A stretch of 64,000 nt of DNA from Parapedobacter indicus. Its GTDB lineage: Bacteria; Bacteroidota; Bacteroidia; Sphingobacteriales; Sphingobacteriaceae. Where the stretch lies: contig NZ_FOQO01000007.1 of the NCBI RefSeq assembly GCF_900113765.1, forward strand, positions 124,001 through 188,000. Reading direction: 5' to 3'. Shown here one piece after another: positions 33,379-42,539 of this stretch. The position numbers and the translations under genes were made by a program. Every line of letters starts with the position of its first letter. Position 1 is the first letter of the stretch. The notes beneath the pieces were generated by a model, which saw nothing but the letters and a program-made list of their open reading frames with translations, made no database searches and was not told the origin of the DNA.

Positions 33379-33434
33379 CTACCTGAACAGGCTCTGATAT
33401 CTGATGTCTCACAGCTACTATCTCACACCTAATA

Positions 33435-33449
33435 ATGACACATTGTCAT
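33435..33449. promoter_or_regulatory. ATGACA/TGTCAT inverted repeat upstream of dnaK
   Basis: ATGACA-CAT-TGTCAT lies 135 bp before the dnaK ATG and upstream of the sigma-54-like elements, a position suited to an activator or heat-shock regulator site (inference). Confidence 0.4.
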
Positions 33450-33494
33450 GCCTATATCATCTGTAACAGCCCCTTTTTCCTCATCTGCCTATAA

Positions 33495-33529
33495 TTGGCA
33501 TCAAACCTGCAATTGGCACAAGGCTTGTG
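33495..33529 (+). promoter_or_regulatory. Two tandem sigma-54-like -24/-12 elements for dnaK
   Basis: TTGGCAT-N5-CTGCA (33495-33511) and TTGGCAC-N5-TTGTG (33513-33529) both fit the sigma-54 layout, with GG and the downstream G 12 bases apart in each. They are offset by 18 bp. The second would start transcription near 33540, about 44 nt before ATG 33584. No TAnnTTTG element is seen in this gap. Confidence 0.5.
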
Positions 33530-33583
33530 TAAAGAATAAAAAGCAATTGATTTAATCATCAACGTAGAAAAGGAAATATAGAT

Positions 33584-35506
33584 ATGGCAAAAATTATTGG
33601 AATTGACTTAGGAACTACCAACTCTTGCGTAGCTGTGATGGAGGGGAATGAGCCGGTAGTCATCACCAACAACGAAGGAAAACGCACCACGCCTTCGATT
33701 GTGGCATTCGTAGAGAATGGCGAGCGTAAAGTGGGTGACCCAGCGAAGCGCCAAGCCATTACCAATCCGAAAAAGACCGTTTACTCCATCAAGCGGTTTA
33801 TGGGAACCAACTACGACGAAGCTTCAAAGGAAGCGAAACGGGTACCTTATACGGTTGTAAAAGGCGACAATAATACACCTCGTGTGGAAATTGACGACCG
33901 CAAATACACACCACAGGAAATTTCTGCAATGATTTTGCAGAAAATGAAAAAAACTGCCGAAGATTTTCTCGGCCAAGAAGTAACGGAAGCCGTTATTACG
34001 GTACCTGCCTACTTCAACGATGCGCAACGTCAGGCTACAAAAGAGGCCGGAGAGATTGCGGGATTGAACGTAAAACGTATCATCAACGAACCTACCGCTG
34101 CTGCCTTGGCGTACGGATTGGACAAATCTAATAAGGATATGAAAATCGCAGTATTTGACTGCGGTGGCGGTACGCATGACGTATCGGTATTGGAGTTGGG
34201 TGACGGCGTATTTGAAGTAAAATCTACCGACGGCGATACACACTTAGGAGGAGATGACTTCGACCAGGTTATTATCGATTGGTTGAATGATGAATTTAAA
34301 AACGATAATAACGGCTTTGACTTAAGCAAAGATCCGATGGCGCTGCAACGGTTGAAAGAAGCCGCTGAAAAAGCTAAAATCGAACTTTCCAGCTCATCAT
34401 CCACCGAAATCAATCTGCCATACATTACAGCAGATCAAACCGGCCCTAAACACTTGGTCCGTACCTTGAGCCGAGCTAAATTTGAGCAATTGGCAGATAG
34501 CCTGATTAAGCGCACCATTGATCCTTGTAAGTCGGCGTTAAAAAATGCTGGCTATTCACCAGCTGATATCGATGAAATTATCCTGGTGGGCGGTTCTACC
34601 CGTATCCCTGCCATTCAGGAAGCCGTTAAGAAATTCTTTGGCAAAGAGCCTTCAAAAGGTGTGAACCCCGATGAAGTGGTTGCTTTGGGAGCCGCGATTC
34701 AAGGTGGCGTTCTTACGGGCGAAGTGAAAGACGTGTTGTTGCTTGACGTAACTCCGCTTTCGTTGGGTATCGAAACAATGGGCGGTGTCATGACCAAGCT
34801 TATTGAATCGAATACAACGATTCCGACCAAAAAATCGGAAGTATTCTCCACAGCTTCAGACAATCAGCCTTCGGTGGAAATCCACATCTTGCAGGGCGAA
34901 CGTCCTATGGCTTCTCAAAACCGTACAATTGGACGATTCCACTTGGATGGTATTCCGCCCGCTCCGCGTGGGGTTCCTCAAATTGAAGTCACGTTTGACA
35001 TCGACGCCAACGGCATCCTGCATGTTTCGGCTAAGGATAAAGCGACCGGCAAGGAACAAAAAATCCGTATTGAAGCATCTTCCGGCTTGACCGACGATGA
35101 AATCAAGAAGATGAAGCAGGAAGCGGAAGCCAATGCTGAAGCCGACAAGAAAGCAAAAGAAGAAATCGATAAGCTGAATGCAGCTGATGCCTTGATTTTC
35201 TCTACCGAGAAGCAGTTGAACGAATACGGCGATAAGATCGGTGCCGACAAAAAGGCGCCTATTGAAGATGGTTTGAAGAAATTAAAGGATGCGTATGCAG
35301 CCAAAGATTTCACTGCCATCGACGCCGCGCAAGCAGAATTGCAAAACGCTTGGAATGCAGCTTCTGAAGACATGTACAAAGCGTCTCAGGAAGCATCTGC
35401 CAGTGGACAACCCGCAGCGGATGATGCAGGTCAACCGACTGGCAATTCCGGCGACGATGTAACCGACGTGGAATACGAAGAAGTAAAGGATAACGACAAG
35501 AAATAA
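33584..35506 (+). CDS. dnaK: Molecular chaperone DnaK (Hsp70)
   Basis: A 640-residue ATP-dependent chaperone. The nucleotide-binding domain (1-385) begins [20 protein letters not shown] and contains [19 protein letters not shown] (about 190-208) and [20 protein letters not shown] (about 335-354); the linker [13 protein letters not shown] (about 388-400) and the substrate-binding domain follow. The C terminus is rich in Gly, Ala and Asp and ends in [12 protein letters not shown], matching the usual EEVKDKK-type end. It stands alone: no grpE or dnaJ nearby, as is common in Bacteroidetes. Two sigma-54-like elements and an inverted repeat lie upstream, and a strong terminator downstream. Confidence 0.98.
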   Translation: MAKIIGIDLGTTNSCVAVMEGNEPVVITNNEGKRTTPSIVAFVENGERKVGDPAKRQAITNPKKTVYSIKRFMGTNYDEASKEAKRVPYTVVKGDNNTPRVEIDDRKYTPQEISAMILQKMKKTAEDFLGQEVTEAVITVPAYFNDAQRQATKEAGEIAGLNVKRIINEPTAAALAYGLDKSNKDMKIAVFDCGGGTHDVSVLELGDGVFEVKSTDGDTHLGGDDFDQVIIDWLNDEFKNDNNGFDLSKDPMALQRLKEAAEKAKIELSSSSSTEINLPYITADQTGPKHLVRTLSRAKFEQLADSLIKRTIDPCKSALKNAGYSPADIDEIILVGGSTRIPAIQEAVKKFFGKEPSKGVNPDEVVALGAAIQGGVLTGEVKDVLLLDVTPLSLGIETMGGVMTKLIESNTTIPTKKSEVFSTASDNQPSVEIHILQGERPMASQNRTIGRFHLDGIPPAPRGVPQIEVTFDIDANGILHVSAKDKATGKEQKIRIEASSGLTDDEIKKMKQEAEANAEADKKAKEEIDKLNAADALIFSTEKQLNEYGDKIGADKKAPIEDGLKKLKDAYAAKDFTAIDAAQAELQNAWNAASEDMYKASQEASASGQPAADDAGQPTGNSGDDVTDVEYEEVKDNDKK

Positions 35507-35538
35507 CTTAGAGTCGGAACTCCGAATAGCGTAAAACT

Positions 35539-35574
35539 AAAGCCCCGCTGAATTAAGTTCCGCGGGGCTTTTTA
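35539..35574. terminator. Terminator after dnaK, probably bidirectional
   Basis: AAAGCCCCGC (35539-35548) pairs perfectly with GCGGGGCTTT (35562-35571) around a 13-nt loop, followed by T-rich sequence on both strands. It serves dnaK and may also stop the converging nucleotidyltransferase gene. Confidence 0.85.
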
Positions 35575-35594
35575 TTAATTAAACAATAGCTCTT

Positions 35595-36506
35595 TTAAAA
35601 CAATTTCTCCGGATATACTCCGTCGTTCACCAATTGGGCGATGCTCTCTTGCACAATGGGCTTATCATCGGGATACGTCACACCGAACCATTTCTGAGAA
35701 GTGGGCAGCACTTTAAACGTAGCCTTCCCTTGTTTGATGAGTTCATCTGCTACCTTGGGGATCAAAAATTCCGATTTCGGATTGGCTTCGTTTGCAGGCA
35801 CAAACGCTTTGAACAGCTCTTCGCTTACACCAAAAATAGCCGGCGTAAAGCCCCAGAAATTCATCGATACCCGGCTGCTTCTGGGCAATTCGGTCTCCAC
35901 ACCATCTTCTTCAAAGAAAATACGTTTTTCGCCATCCACCTCCTTAAAGTAAACCTTCAACCGTTCGTTGATTTCGGTCATGTTGCCCTCGTCATCCACG
36001 TTACATACGCCCCGCGATACTGAGCCATGTTCAGATAATGTTTTATCTATCTGATAGCCCATCAACGAAAATTTATCGTCAGTAACTTCCTCGGTCAAGA
36101 ACTTTGCCATCTTCTCAAACGCCTCGTAGCCATAAAAATCATCCGCGTTGATCACACAAAACGGTTCGTTGATCTGATTGCGTGCCGATAGTACGGCGTG
36201 GGCCGTACCCCAGGGCTTAGAGCGCTCAATCTCCTTATCGATACCAAAGGATGTCAAATCATAGCTTTGGTACACATAATCCGTTTCGATTTTACCCGCC
36301 AGTTTCGGCTCGAAAATCTCTTTGAATTTGTCCGCAAATTCTTCCCGGATAATAAAGCTTACTTTTCCAAATCCGGCCCTAATCGCATCGTAGATGGAAT
36401 AGTCGATAATCGTTTCGCCATTCGGCCCGAACGGATCAATCTGCTTCATGCTTCCATAGCGGCTAGCCATCCCGGCTGCAAGAATCAACAAAGTGGGTTT
36501 ACTCAT
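35595..36506 (-). CDS. Sugar-phosphate nucleotidyltransferase family protein
   Basis: A 303-residue NTP-transferase fold protein. The nucleotide-binding start LILAAGMASRYGSMKQIDPF (6-25) and GETIIDYSIYDAIRAGFGKV match the family; the metal-binding Asp is in VINADDFYGYEAF (about 118-130). Length and the C-terminal part differ from GlmU, RmlA or GalU, so the sugar is not known; the family occurs widely in Bacteroidetes and is often annotated only as nucleotidyltransferase. It would make an NDP-sugar in the cytoplasm. Monocistronic; converges with dnaK. Confidence 0.85.
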   Translation of the reverse strand: MSKPTLLILAAGMASRYGSMKQIDPFGPNGETIIDYSIYDAIRAGFGKVSFIIREEFADKFKEIFEPKLAGKIETDYVYQSYDLTSFGIDKEIERSKPWGTAHAVLSARNQINEPFCVINADDFYGYEAFEKMAKFLTEEVTDDKFSLMGYQIDKTLSEHGSVSRGVCNVDDEGNMTEINERLKVYFKEVDGEKRIFFEEDGVETELPRSSRVSMNFWGFTPAIFGVSEELFKAFVPANEANPKSEFLIPKVADELIKQGKATFKVLPTSQKWFGVTYPDDKPIVQESIAQLVNDGVYPEKLF

Positions 36507-36606
36507 TACTGAAAATTATAGTTATCAAAATTAACATTCCTGAAACAGCCAAACTTAGCTAAATTCAACCTATTCTTCGCTGCAAATATGCAATTTCCAT
36601 ACCAGC

Positions 36607-38151
36607 TCAGCGCCTTCTGCGAAACATTGCCGTCAATAATCCGTTGGCGAGTTTGGCGAGCAACTTGGTTCCTTCACGCGCGAGTGTAGTCGTTGCTGCT
36701 TTCTGCGCGGCCTCCAATGGAGTTTGCCGTGTACTGCGTCGCGACTTACCACTCGCTCTTGTTTTCGCTTCAACTTCACGGGCTTCCTTAGCCGCATGGG
36801 CCTGTACTTTCTCGTCCAGAATTTCAGAGGCGCTCCTCCGCTCTACTGCTTGATGATATTTAGCATAAAAGGGCGAGGCGCTCACCAGCTGATTATAGGT
36901 CTGCGCATCGACGGGCCCCATCACGGCGCGAGGTGGTATGAGGTGGGTAGCCACCACCTCCGTGGGGATTCCTTTATCATTAAGCACCGTGATGAGCGCT
37001 TGCCCGGTGCCCAACGAGGTAAGTACCCGGTCGATTTCATAAAATTCGGAGCGCGGATAGGTTTTCACCGTTTTACGCAATGCCTCGGCATCGTTGGGTG
37101 TAAACGCCCTTAATGCGTGCTGCACGCGGTTGCCCAGCTGTCCCAATACACTTTCGGGGATATCAGTAGGGGCTTGTGTGCAAAAGAAAATGCCTACCCC
37201 CTTGGAACGGATCAGCCGCACAATTTGCTCTACTTGCGTAAGAAACGCTTTCGGCGCATCCTTGAACAACAGATGGGCCTCCTCAAAGAAAAACACCAGC
37301 TTCGGCTTATCGAGGTCACCCACCTCAGGCAGACTTTTGAACAGTTGTGCCAGCAGGCTCAGCAGGAACGTGGAGAATAAAACAGGTTGGTCTTGGATAT
37401 CCGAAATATTCAACAGACTGATCACCCCCTTCCCGTCCACACGTCCAAACAGGTCGTTGATATCGAATTCCCTTTCGCCGAAAATATCTGACACATCCTG
37501 CTGCTCCAGTGCCACCAGTTTACGCAATATGGTTCCCGAAGTGCTGCCGCTGATGCGGCCGTAGCTATCCTTGATCTCTTCGGCTCCAGGGCCATCCGTA
37601 AGATAGGTGAGCAGCTTCTTTAGATCCGTGAAGTCGACCAGTGGCAACTTGGTATCTTCTGCATATTTGAATACTGCAGCCAGCACACCGGTCTGCGTAT
37701 CATTCAATTCAAGGATCCGCCCTAGCATCACGGGACCGAAATCTTCTACCGTAAGCCGCATGGGGTTACCCACCTTGCCGCTCAGTGAAAACAGCTCAAC
37801 GGGAAAGCCGGAAGGCTCAAAGGGCCACTCCAATGCTTCACCCCTTTCGACCAGGGCTGAATTGGATTCGCCCGGCTGATGCAGTCCGGAAAGGTCGCCC
37901 TTCACGTCCAACAGGAAGACCGGCACCCCTGCATCCGAAAGCTGTTCAGCGATCAATTGTAAAGTGCGGGTTTTTCCCGTTCCCGTGGCCCCGGCAATTA
38001 AGCCGTGCCGATTCATCATCTTCAGGGCGAGGTTTACTTTGGCTGGGGCGACTATTTCCCCATCAAGCAGTCCTGCACCAAGGAAAATAAAAGCCCCCTT
38101 GGGGTTGTAGGAGGCGACTATTTTTTCGATAAAAATGGATTGGTTTCCCAT
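36607..38151 (-). CDS. HerA-like ATPase, DUF853 family
   Basis: A 514-residue P-loop ATPase of the FtsK/HerA superclass. Walker A is GATGTGKTRTLQLIAE (about 55-70) and Walker B KLVFFFEEAHLLF (about 287-299), followed by IFFCTQAPTDIPESVLGQLG (sensor region, about 325-344). The C-terminal 80 residues are Arg/Lys/Ala-rich with a probable coiled coil and end in FRRRR. DUF853 proteins are widespread and poorly characterised; a DNA-related motor role is inferred from the superfamily. No nurA-type nuclease partner is nearby, so this is not a classical HerA-NurA pair. Confidence 0.87.
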   Translation of the reverse strand: MGNQSIFIEKIVASYNPKGAFIFLGAGLLDGEIVAPAKVNLALKMMNRHGLIAGATGTGKTRTLQLIAEQLSDAGVPVFLLDVKGDLSGLHQPGESNSALVERGEALEWPFEPSGFPVELFSLSGKVGNPMRLTVEDFGPVMLGRILELNDTQTGVLAAVFKYAEDTKLPLVDFTDLKKLLTYLTDGPGAEEIKDSYGRISGSTSGTILRKLVALEQQDVSDIFGEREFDINDLFGRVDGKGVISLLNISDIQDQPVLFSTFLLSLLAQLFKSLPEVGDLDKPKLVFFFEEAHLLFKDAPKAFLTQVEQIVRLIRSKGVGIFFCTQAPTDIPESVLGQLGNRVQHALRAFTPNDAEALRKTVKTYPRSEFYEIDRVLTSLGTGQALITVLNDKGIPTEVVATHLIPPRAVMGPVDAQTYNQLVSASPFYAKYHQAVERRSASEILDEKVQAHAAKEAREVEAKTRASGKSRRSTRQTPLEAAQKAATTTLAREGTKLLAKLANGLLTAMFRRRR

Positions 38152-38220
38152 AACGTATGTAGCAAAACAGGGGTGAAGCTACACACTTCGGAATATAATT
38201 CCAAACCAAAGATTTGCACA

Positions 38221-39036
38221 TCAATTTCTCAAAACATGTTCCATTGCTTGTTTTACACTGCCATGTTCTAATAAAATCAGTTTTGCCTCATTATAGTCAG
38301 CAATTCCGGTCTTTTCCATCAGCATTCGTACCGCTCGGTCGGTGATCTTGACATTAATCAACGCAACATTGACCATGCTGTTATCTTCCACCCTGCCCAA
38401 TTGGATCATCGTGGTGGTACTGATCATGTCAAAAATCATCTTCTGCGCCGTACCACACTTCATACGTGTGCTGCCGGTGATAAATTCCGGACCGGTAACA
38501 ACTTCCACAGGGAACGTCGAGGCCGCAGCAATGGGCGAATCCGGATTGCTGACAATACAACCCGTGGTAATACCATGCTCCTTGCATTGTTGCAGGGCCG
38601 CCAATACAAAGGGCGTGGTACCGCTTGCCGAGATACCTACGACGATGTCGCCGGAAGTAACATCCGCTACCTGCAACTTTTCCCAGGCCTCTTTTGTATC
38701 GTCTTCCCTCTCTTCCAATGCATCCGCCAATCGATCGATCCCGCCGGCCAAAATCACGTTGAATACCCCTTTAGCAACCCCGTAGGTGGTTGGAAGCTCA
38801 ATGACGTCCAATACGGAAAGCCTGCCACCACTACCCGCACCTACGTAAAACAGCCGCCCTCCGGCGCTGACTTTCCCCACAATCGCTTTGATCAGCTGGC
38901 CAATCTGCGGCAGGGCCTGCTGTATCTGAACAGCAACCGACTGATCTTCTCGATTCATCAGATCGATAAGTTCATCGACTGATTTCTTTTCCAGATGCCT
39001 GTACACAGACGGGCTTTCCGTAATTCTCAAATCCAT
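38221..39036 (-). CDS. murQ: N-acetylmuramic acid 6-phosphate etherase
   Basis: A 271-residue cytoplasmic SIS-domain enzyme that removes lactate from MurNAc 6-phosphate to give GlcNAc 6-phosphate in cell-wall recycling. The frame runs to 39168, but ATG 39036 gives the family start (MDLRITESPSVYRHLEKKSV). Motifs: GGRLFYVGAGSGGRLSVLD (about 62-80) followed by VIELPTTYG with the catalytic-type Glu, VGISASGTTPFVLAAL (about 123), and ITGSTRMKCGTAQKMIFDMI (about 170). It is shorter than E. coli MurQ (298) because the C-terminal helical tail is missing. Located 13 bases after an exported aminotransferase-like gene, under the probable DeoR operator. Confidence 0.9.
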   Translation of the reverse strand: MDLRITESPSVYRHLEKKSVDELIDLMNREDQSVAVQIQQALPQIGQLIKAIVGKVSAGGRLFYVGAGSGGRLSVLDVIELPTTYGVAKGVFNVILAGGIDRLADALEEREDDTKEAWEKLQVADVTSGDIVVGISASGTTPFVLAALQQCKEHGITTGCIVSNPDSPIAAASTFPVEVVTGPEFITGSTRMKCGTAQKMIFDMISTTTMIQLGRVEDNSMVNVALINVKITDRAVRMLMEKTGIADYNEAKLILLEHGSVKQAMEHVLRN

Positions 39037-39049
39037 GTATTCCCTTTTT

Positions 39050-40402
39050 TTATGCTTTCGCAATTTGCTTCGCGTACTTTTGGATTTTCCGTATCGCCTC
39101 AGCGATCTGTTCCATGTTTTCTCGCGTTCCGAGCAACATGGTCTGGAAAAACCACAACGACTGTTCACCGGTTAATGTGTCATTCTGCGGACATTGATTA
39201 CGTTCCAACCATTCTTTCATGGCTTTCTCACCATACATACGTAGGTAGTGCGAATTTGAGGCTAGCCCGGTCACATACGCATCGCGGTTCATTTGCCCAT
39301 ATCCCGGGTCACAGGGAATTCCCTCCGCATTTAGGGCGTCCACAAATTTACCGCGGCTCAGGCCGTGAAAATGTTCTTTCAGGTAGCGGAACATATACAG
39401 GTGGTAGGCGCTCCGTGTCGTACCTGGATACCATTTTGCCGGTTCTATACCCGGGATATCGGCCAATAGCTCGGTCAGGTAGTTCGCGTTTTCCGTTCTC
39501 GTTTCCACCTGCCGCTGCAAGCGCGTCATCTGTGCCAATAACAGACTACCCTGAAACTCAGTAAGCCTCAGGTTTGTGGCGCGCGTACCCAAACCGGTAC
39601 CGTAAGACGTACCGGTGCCACCCTGCCCCTGATTGTGGAAGGTATAACATGTACGTGCGAAACCTGCATCGTTGGTCAGGACGGCCCCACCTTCTGCACA
39701 ATTCAGGTTTTTGGATGACTGGAAGCTGAATGCGCCAGCCAATCCGAAGTTGCCCACCTTTTTGCCCTTCCATTCCGCAAGGTGCGCCTGGCAGGCATCT
39801 TCGATGATTGGAATACCTGTCTTTTCGCCCAGTCGCATAAGCGCATCAATATCTGCCGGCGTACCGCCGATATGCACTGGCATGATAGCTTTCGTCTGGG
39901 CTGTTACCGCAGCTTCTGCCTTTTTAACATCCATCTGGAATGTTTCGATATCCGTATCCACTAAGATCGGCAATGCATAGTTGAGCACCACTACATTGTA
40001 GGTAGCAATGAAGGTATATACCGGAATTACCACTTCATCCCCCGGACCGATACCCAATGCACCCAGGATCGTCGTTAGTGCTGCCGTACCACTGGACACC
40101 CCGAGGCAATGGCTGGCTCCATTGAGGTCGGCGTATGTCTTTTCGAACTCCGCCAGTATCGGGCCGTCTAAGCGTCCCCACTTACCGCTTTTTAGCACGG
40201 AGATCAAGGCCTGCTCTTCCGTAGTATCAAAGACGGGCCATGATGCAAAACCCGCTGTATAGGCTTTTTCGCCACCCAGAATAGCAGGTTTACCATCTTG
40301 AAGACCGGCAAATGACCATTGAGGAAGGCCTCCAAACGCTGCACCTGCTCCAGCCATGGCGGCAATCCCAATGAAGCCCCGGCGATTGAACTTGTTCTTC
40401 AT
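39050..40402 (-). CDS. DegT/DnrJ/EryC1/StrS-type PLP protein with Tat signal
   Basis: A 450-residue fold-type I PLP protein of the sugar aminotransferase family. The N terminus is a twin-arginine export signal (KNKFNRRGFIGIAAMAGAGA), unusual for this enzyme class, which is normally cytosolic. The body shows YAGLNGASHCLGVSSGTAAL-type PLP phosphate binding (about 95-112), VYTFIATYNVV, IEDACQAHLAEWKGKKVG (Asp for the pyridine nitrogen, about 203) and FSFQSSKNLNCAEGGAVL (Schiff-base Lys, about 233). It could act on an amino or keto sugar in the periplasm. Co-transcribed with murQ and preceded by a well-formed promoter and inverted repeat. Confidence 0.85.
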   Translation of the reverse strand: MKNKFNRRGFIGIAAMAGAGAAFGGLPQWSFAGLQDGKPAILGGEKAYTAGFASWPVFDTTEEQALISVLKSGKWGRLDGPILAEFEKTYADLNGASHCLGVSSGTAALTTILGALGIGPGDEVVIPVYTFIATYNVVVLNYALPILVDTDIETFQMDVKKAEAAVTAQTKAIMPVHIGGTPADIDALMRLGEKTGIPIIEDACQAHLAEWKGKKVGNFGLAGAFSFQSSKNLNCAEGGAVLTNDAGFARTCYTFHNQGQGGTGTSYGTGLGTRATNLRLTEFQGSLLLAQMTRLQRQVETRTENANYLTELLADIPGIEPAKWYPGTTRSAYHLYMFRYLKEHFHGLSRGKFVDALNAEGIPCDPGYGQMNRDAYVTGLASNSHYLRMYGEKAMKEWLERNQCPQNDTLTGEQSLWFFQTMLLGTRENMEQIAEAIRKIQKYAKQIAKA

Positions 40403-40456
40403 AACATTTATTATTTACTTAAATGGGTGTATTACTTACAGGGTATTTGGATGCGC

Positions 40457-40495
40457 GAATTATGCATGATTTTAAACAACATAAACGCATAATTC
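40457..40495. promoter_or_regulatory. Inverted repeat at the DegT/murQ transcription start (probable DeoR operator)
   Basis: GAATTATGC (40457-40465) and GCATAATTC (40487-40495) are perfect inverted 9-mers whose starts are 30 bp apart, about three helical turns. The right arm covers the predicted start of transcription. A related half-site (GCATTATG, 40617-40624) overlaps the DeoR gene's own -7 element. Confidence 0.55.
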
Positions 40496-40498
40496 ATG

Positions 40499-40529
40499 CA
40501 AATATAAATTTAAACACAACTTATCCAAA
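40499..40529 (-). promoter_or_regulatory. Promoter of the DegT/murQ pair
   Basis: Minus strand TTTG (40529-40526), 19 nt, TATATTTG (40506-40499): ideal Bacteroidetes consensus. Predicted start near 40493, leader about 90 nt. Confidence 0.65.
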
Positions 40530-40596
40530 CAAAAATGCGCTTTTAAAAAGCAGCGGATAACTTTTGCGCAAAAAACAAGCAAACAATAGCACGCCA

Positions 40597-40628
40597 TTTG
40601 CATCGACGGATCGTATGCATTATGTTTG
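40597..40628 (+). promoter_or_regulatory. Promoter of the DeoR gene
   Basis: TTTG (40597-40600), 20 nt, TATGTTTG (40621-40628): full consensus match; predicted start near 40634, 30 nt before ATG 40665. Confidence 0.6.
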
Positions 40629-40664
40629 CCCGTAAGTTGCGTATTAAAGCAAGGGTCATCTTAC

Positions 40665-41414
40665 ATGAGAAAAGACAAACGTCAGGCTTTTATTTTACGG
40701 GAAGTAAATCTACACAATAAAGTTCTTGCGGTGGATCTAAGTGAGCAGCTCAACGTTTCGGATGACACCATTCGCCGCGACATTAAAGAAATGGCTACGG
40801 AAGGTAAAATCATCCGGATACATGGGGGCGCTGTCAGTAAATCCTTTGTTACGCCTTTCAATGCAGACCATATTGTATACGCAGTAGCTGCCAAAGCGCA
40901 TATTGCGCGAAAAACCTTATCGTTGATCAAAAACAGCATGGTTATCCTTACAGAAGGGGGCACTACCATGCTTGAGCTCGCGAAGGCTATTCCCACCACA
41001 CTGAAAGCTACTTTCATTACCATTAGTCCGCAAGTCGCGATCACACTTGCCCAGCACGAAAGCCTTGACGTGATCGGCATCGGAGGGAAACTGACAAAAA
41101 ACGCGAACCTCCACATCGGTGCGAGCGTTGTCAATCAACTTGCAGGTTTAAAAGCAGATCTGTGCATCTTGGGGGCCAATGCATTTTCATCCGAAGAAGG
41201 GCTGACAGATCTGGATTGGGAAGTGGTACAGGTAAAGAAAGCACTCATCCGATCGGCAAAGAAAGTAGCGGTCATCAGCATTTCCGAGAAGCTGAATACG
41301 GTTAAATGGCTGAATATCTGCCCAGCTAATCAGGTGGATTACCTGATCACGGAGCTGGACCCGACAGATCAACTCCTGAGTCCCTTTACACAGAAAAACA
41401 TTAAAATTCTTTAA
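40665..41414 (+). CDS. DeoR family transcriptional regulator
   Basis: A 249-residue repressor-type regulator. ATG 40665 is preferred to the TTG at 40626, which lies inside the gene's -7 element. The N-terminal winged helix has the DeoR signature: NLHNKVLAVDLSEQLNVSDD followed by TIRRDIKEMATEGKIIRIHGG (about 14-54). The sensor domain contains LTEGGTTMLELAKAIP, VIGIGGKLTKNANLHIG and LGANAFSSEEGLTDLDWEVV, matching the sugar-phosphate-binding DeoR_C fold. It diverges from DegT/murQ across 262 bp with an operator-like inverted repeat, and probably controls that pair in response to a sugar phosphate such as an amino-sugar phosphate (inference). It converges on the GH43 gene with an 8-base gap. Confidence 0.9.
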   Translation: MRKDKRQAFILREVNLHNKVLAVDLSEQLNVSDDTIRRDIKEMATEGKIIRIHGGAVSKSFVTPFNADHIVYAVAAKAHIARKTLSLIKNSMVILTEGGTTMLELAKAIPTTLKATFITISPQVAITLAQHESLDVIGIGGKLTKNANLHIGASVVNQLAGLKADLCILGANAFSSEEGLTDLDWEVVQVKKALIRSAKKVAVISISEKLNTVKWLNICPANQVDYLITELDPTDQLLSPFTQKNIKIL

Positions 41415-41422
41415 CAATGCCC

Positions 41423-42535
41423 TCAGCGAGCGGTTGTGGGACCTAGTACGGTCAACTTCCCACGTTCGTCAATTCGCATTTCGTCGATGAACACCAGCCG
41501 TTCATCGCCGGTCTTCTGCGTACGCCCGTGATATACACACAACATCCGGCCATCCGGCAGGAAAACCACACTGTTATGGCCGGTTCCGGTCACGTCACCC
41601 TCTTTTGCCGTATTTTTTTCCAATACTGGGTTAGTTGAAGACTTGGTATATGGACCCAACGGATTTTTTGCCGTAGCATACCCCACGGCATAATTCTCTC
41701 CTGCAAAGTGATTGGCCGAATACATCATGTAATAAGTATCGTCATGCTTGAACGTAAACGAACCCTCCGTCCACCGACGGTTCACCTCGCGACTGGTCAC
41801 CGAGCGGCTTTCCCATTCGGCTTGCGCATCAGCTAACTTGACCGGTGGCCGCAGCAATAGCACCGGCTCACCGATTGTGCCCGAAAAATCCGGTTTCAAT
41901 TCTATCCCGTATACCCAGCTTTCCTCGATTTCATCAAACCAACCTTGTTGCTTTGCCCAATCGGCCACCTCGCTCTTTACGGCGTGCTTATAGCAGCAAC
42001 GGGAATAGTAGAGAAAGATACGACCGTCTTCCGCAAAGTAAACATTCGCATCGATGATCGGGTATCCGGGATCGAAGACCGGACGGCTTTGCAGGTCGAT
42101 AAATGGACCTGTGGGCTTGTCGGCCACCGCAACGCCAATACGAAAGTTTTCCAGTTCCTTACCGGGATTGTGTTTCCATTGCGCGCTGTAGAATAGATAA
42201 AACTTGCCATTATGCGCGTATACTTCCGGCGCCCAGTATGCTCCGCCCCACGCTGCAGTAGAATCACTCCAGCCATTTTGATTACTGGCATGATAAACCT
42301 GGCCTTCGTTCTTCCAGTTAGCCAGATCGGTAGAGGAATAGGCCGCAAAACCGTTCTTGGCGCCTCCCCCCGTGCCATATAGATAATAGCGTTCCGTTGC
42401 ATCGTCATAGATGACATACGGATCGCCGAAGGCGATATTCAGTGGATTGTTGAACGATTTGGCTATTTCTTGTGCGCCGGTTACAACCGGTAAAATAAAG
42501 GTAAAAAGAACAACTATCGCAGTAGGCAAGTTCAT
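41423..42535 (-). CDS. Secreted glycoside hydrolase family 43 protein
   Basis: A 370-residue five-bladed beta-propeller glycosidase. Signal peptide: MNLPTAIVVLFTFILPVVTG. Catalytic residues can be placed: general base Asp in IAFGDPYVIYDD (about 37), the pKa-modulating Asp in YPIIDANVYF (about 163) and general acid Glu in RWTEGSFTFKH (about 257). The pattern STDLANWKNEG and YWAPEVYAHNGKFYLFYSAQ are standard for GH43. Known activities include arabinofuranosidase, xylosidase and galactosidase; the specificity here is not predictable. It is the last gene of the PUL, 4 bases after the esterase. Confidence 0.9.
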   Translation of the reverse strand: MNLPTAIVVLFTFILPVVTGAQEIAKSFNNPLNIAFGDPYVIYDDATERYYLYGTGGGAKNGFAAYSSTDLANWKNEGQVYHASNQNGWSDSTAAWGGAYWAPEVYAHNGKFYLFYSAQWKHNPGKELENFRIGVAVADKPTGPFIDLQSRPVFDPGYPIIDANVYFAEDGRIFLYYSRCCYKHAVKSEVADWAKQQGWFDEIEESWVYGIELKPDFSGTIGEPVLLLRPPVKLADAQAEWESRSVTSREVNRRWTEGSFTFKHDDTYYMMYSANHFAGENYAVGYATAKNPLGPYTKSSTNPVLEKNTAKEGDVTGTGHNSVVFLPDGRMLCVYHGRTQKTGDERLVFIDEMRIDERGKLTVLGPTTAR

Positions 42536-42539
42536 GGTT

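Noticed and set aside
33379..33430. CTGATGTCTCAC / TATCTCAC words as a CRISPR-like or longer repeat array
   Set aside because: Copies are few, short and irregular; there are no equal spacers. They may be degraded heptamers only.
39037..39168. 44-residue N-terminal extension of MurQ
   Set aside because: The extension overlaps the end of the DegT gene, is rich in Arg/Lys/Cys without family similarity, and ATG 39036 fits known MurQ proteins.
40563..40576. TTTTGCGCAAAA palindrome in the DeoR/DegT gap
   Set aside because: Short, and lies outside both promoter cores; the GAATTATGC/GCATAATTC pair is a better operator candidate.
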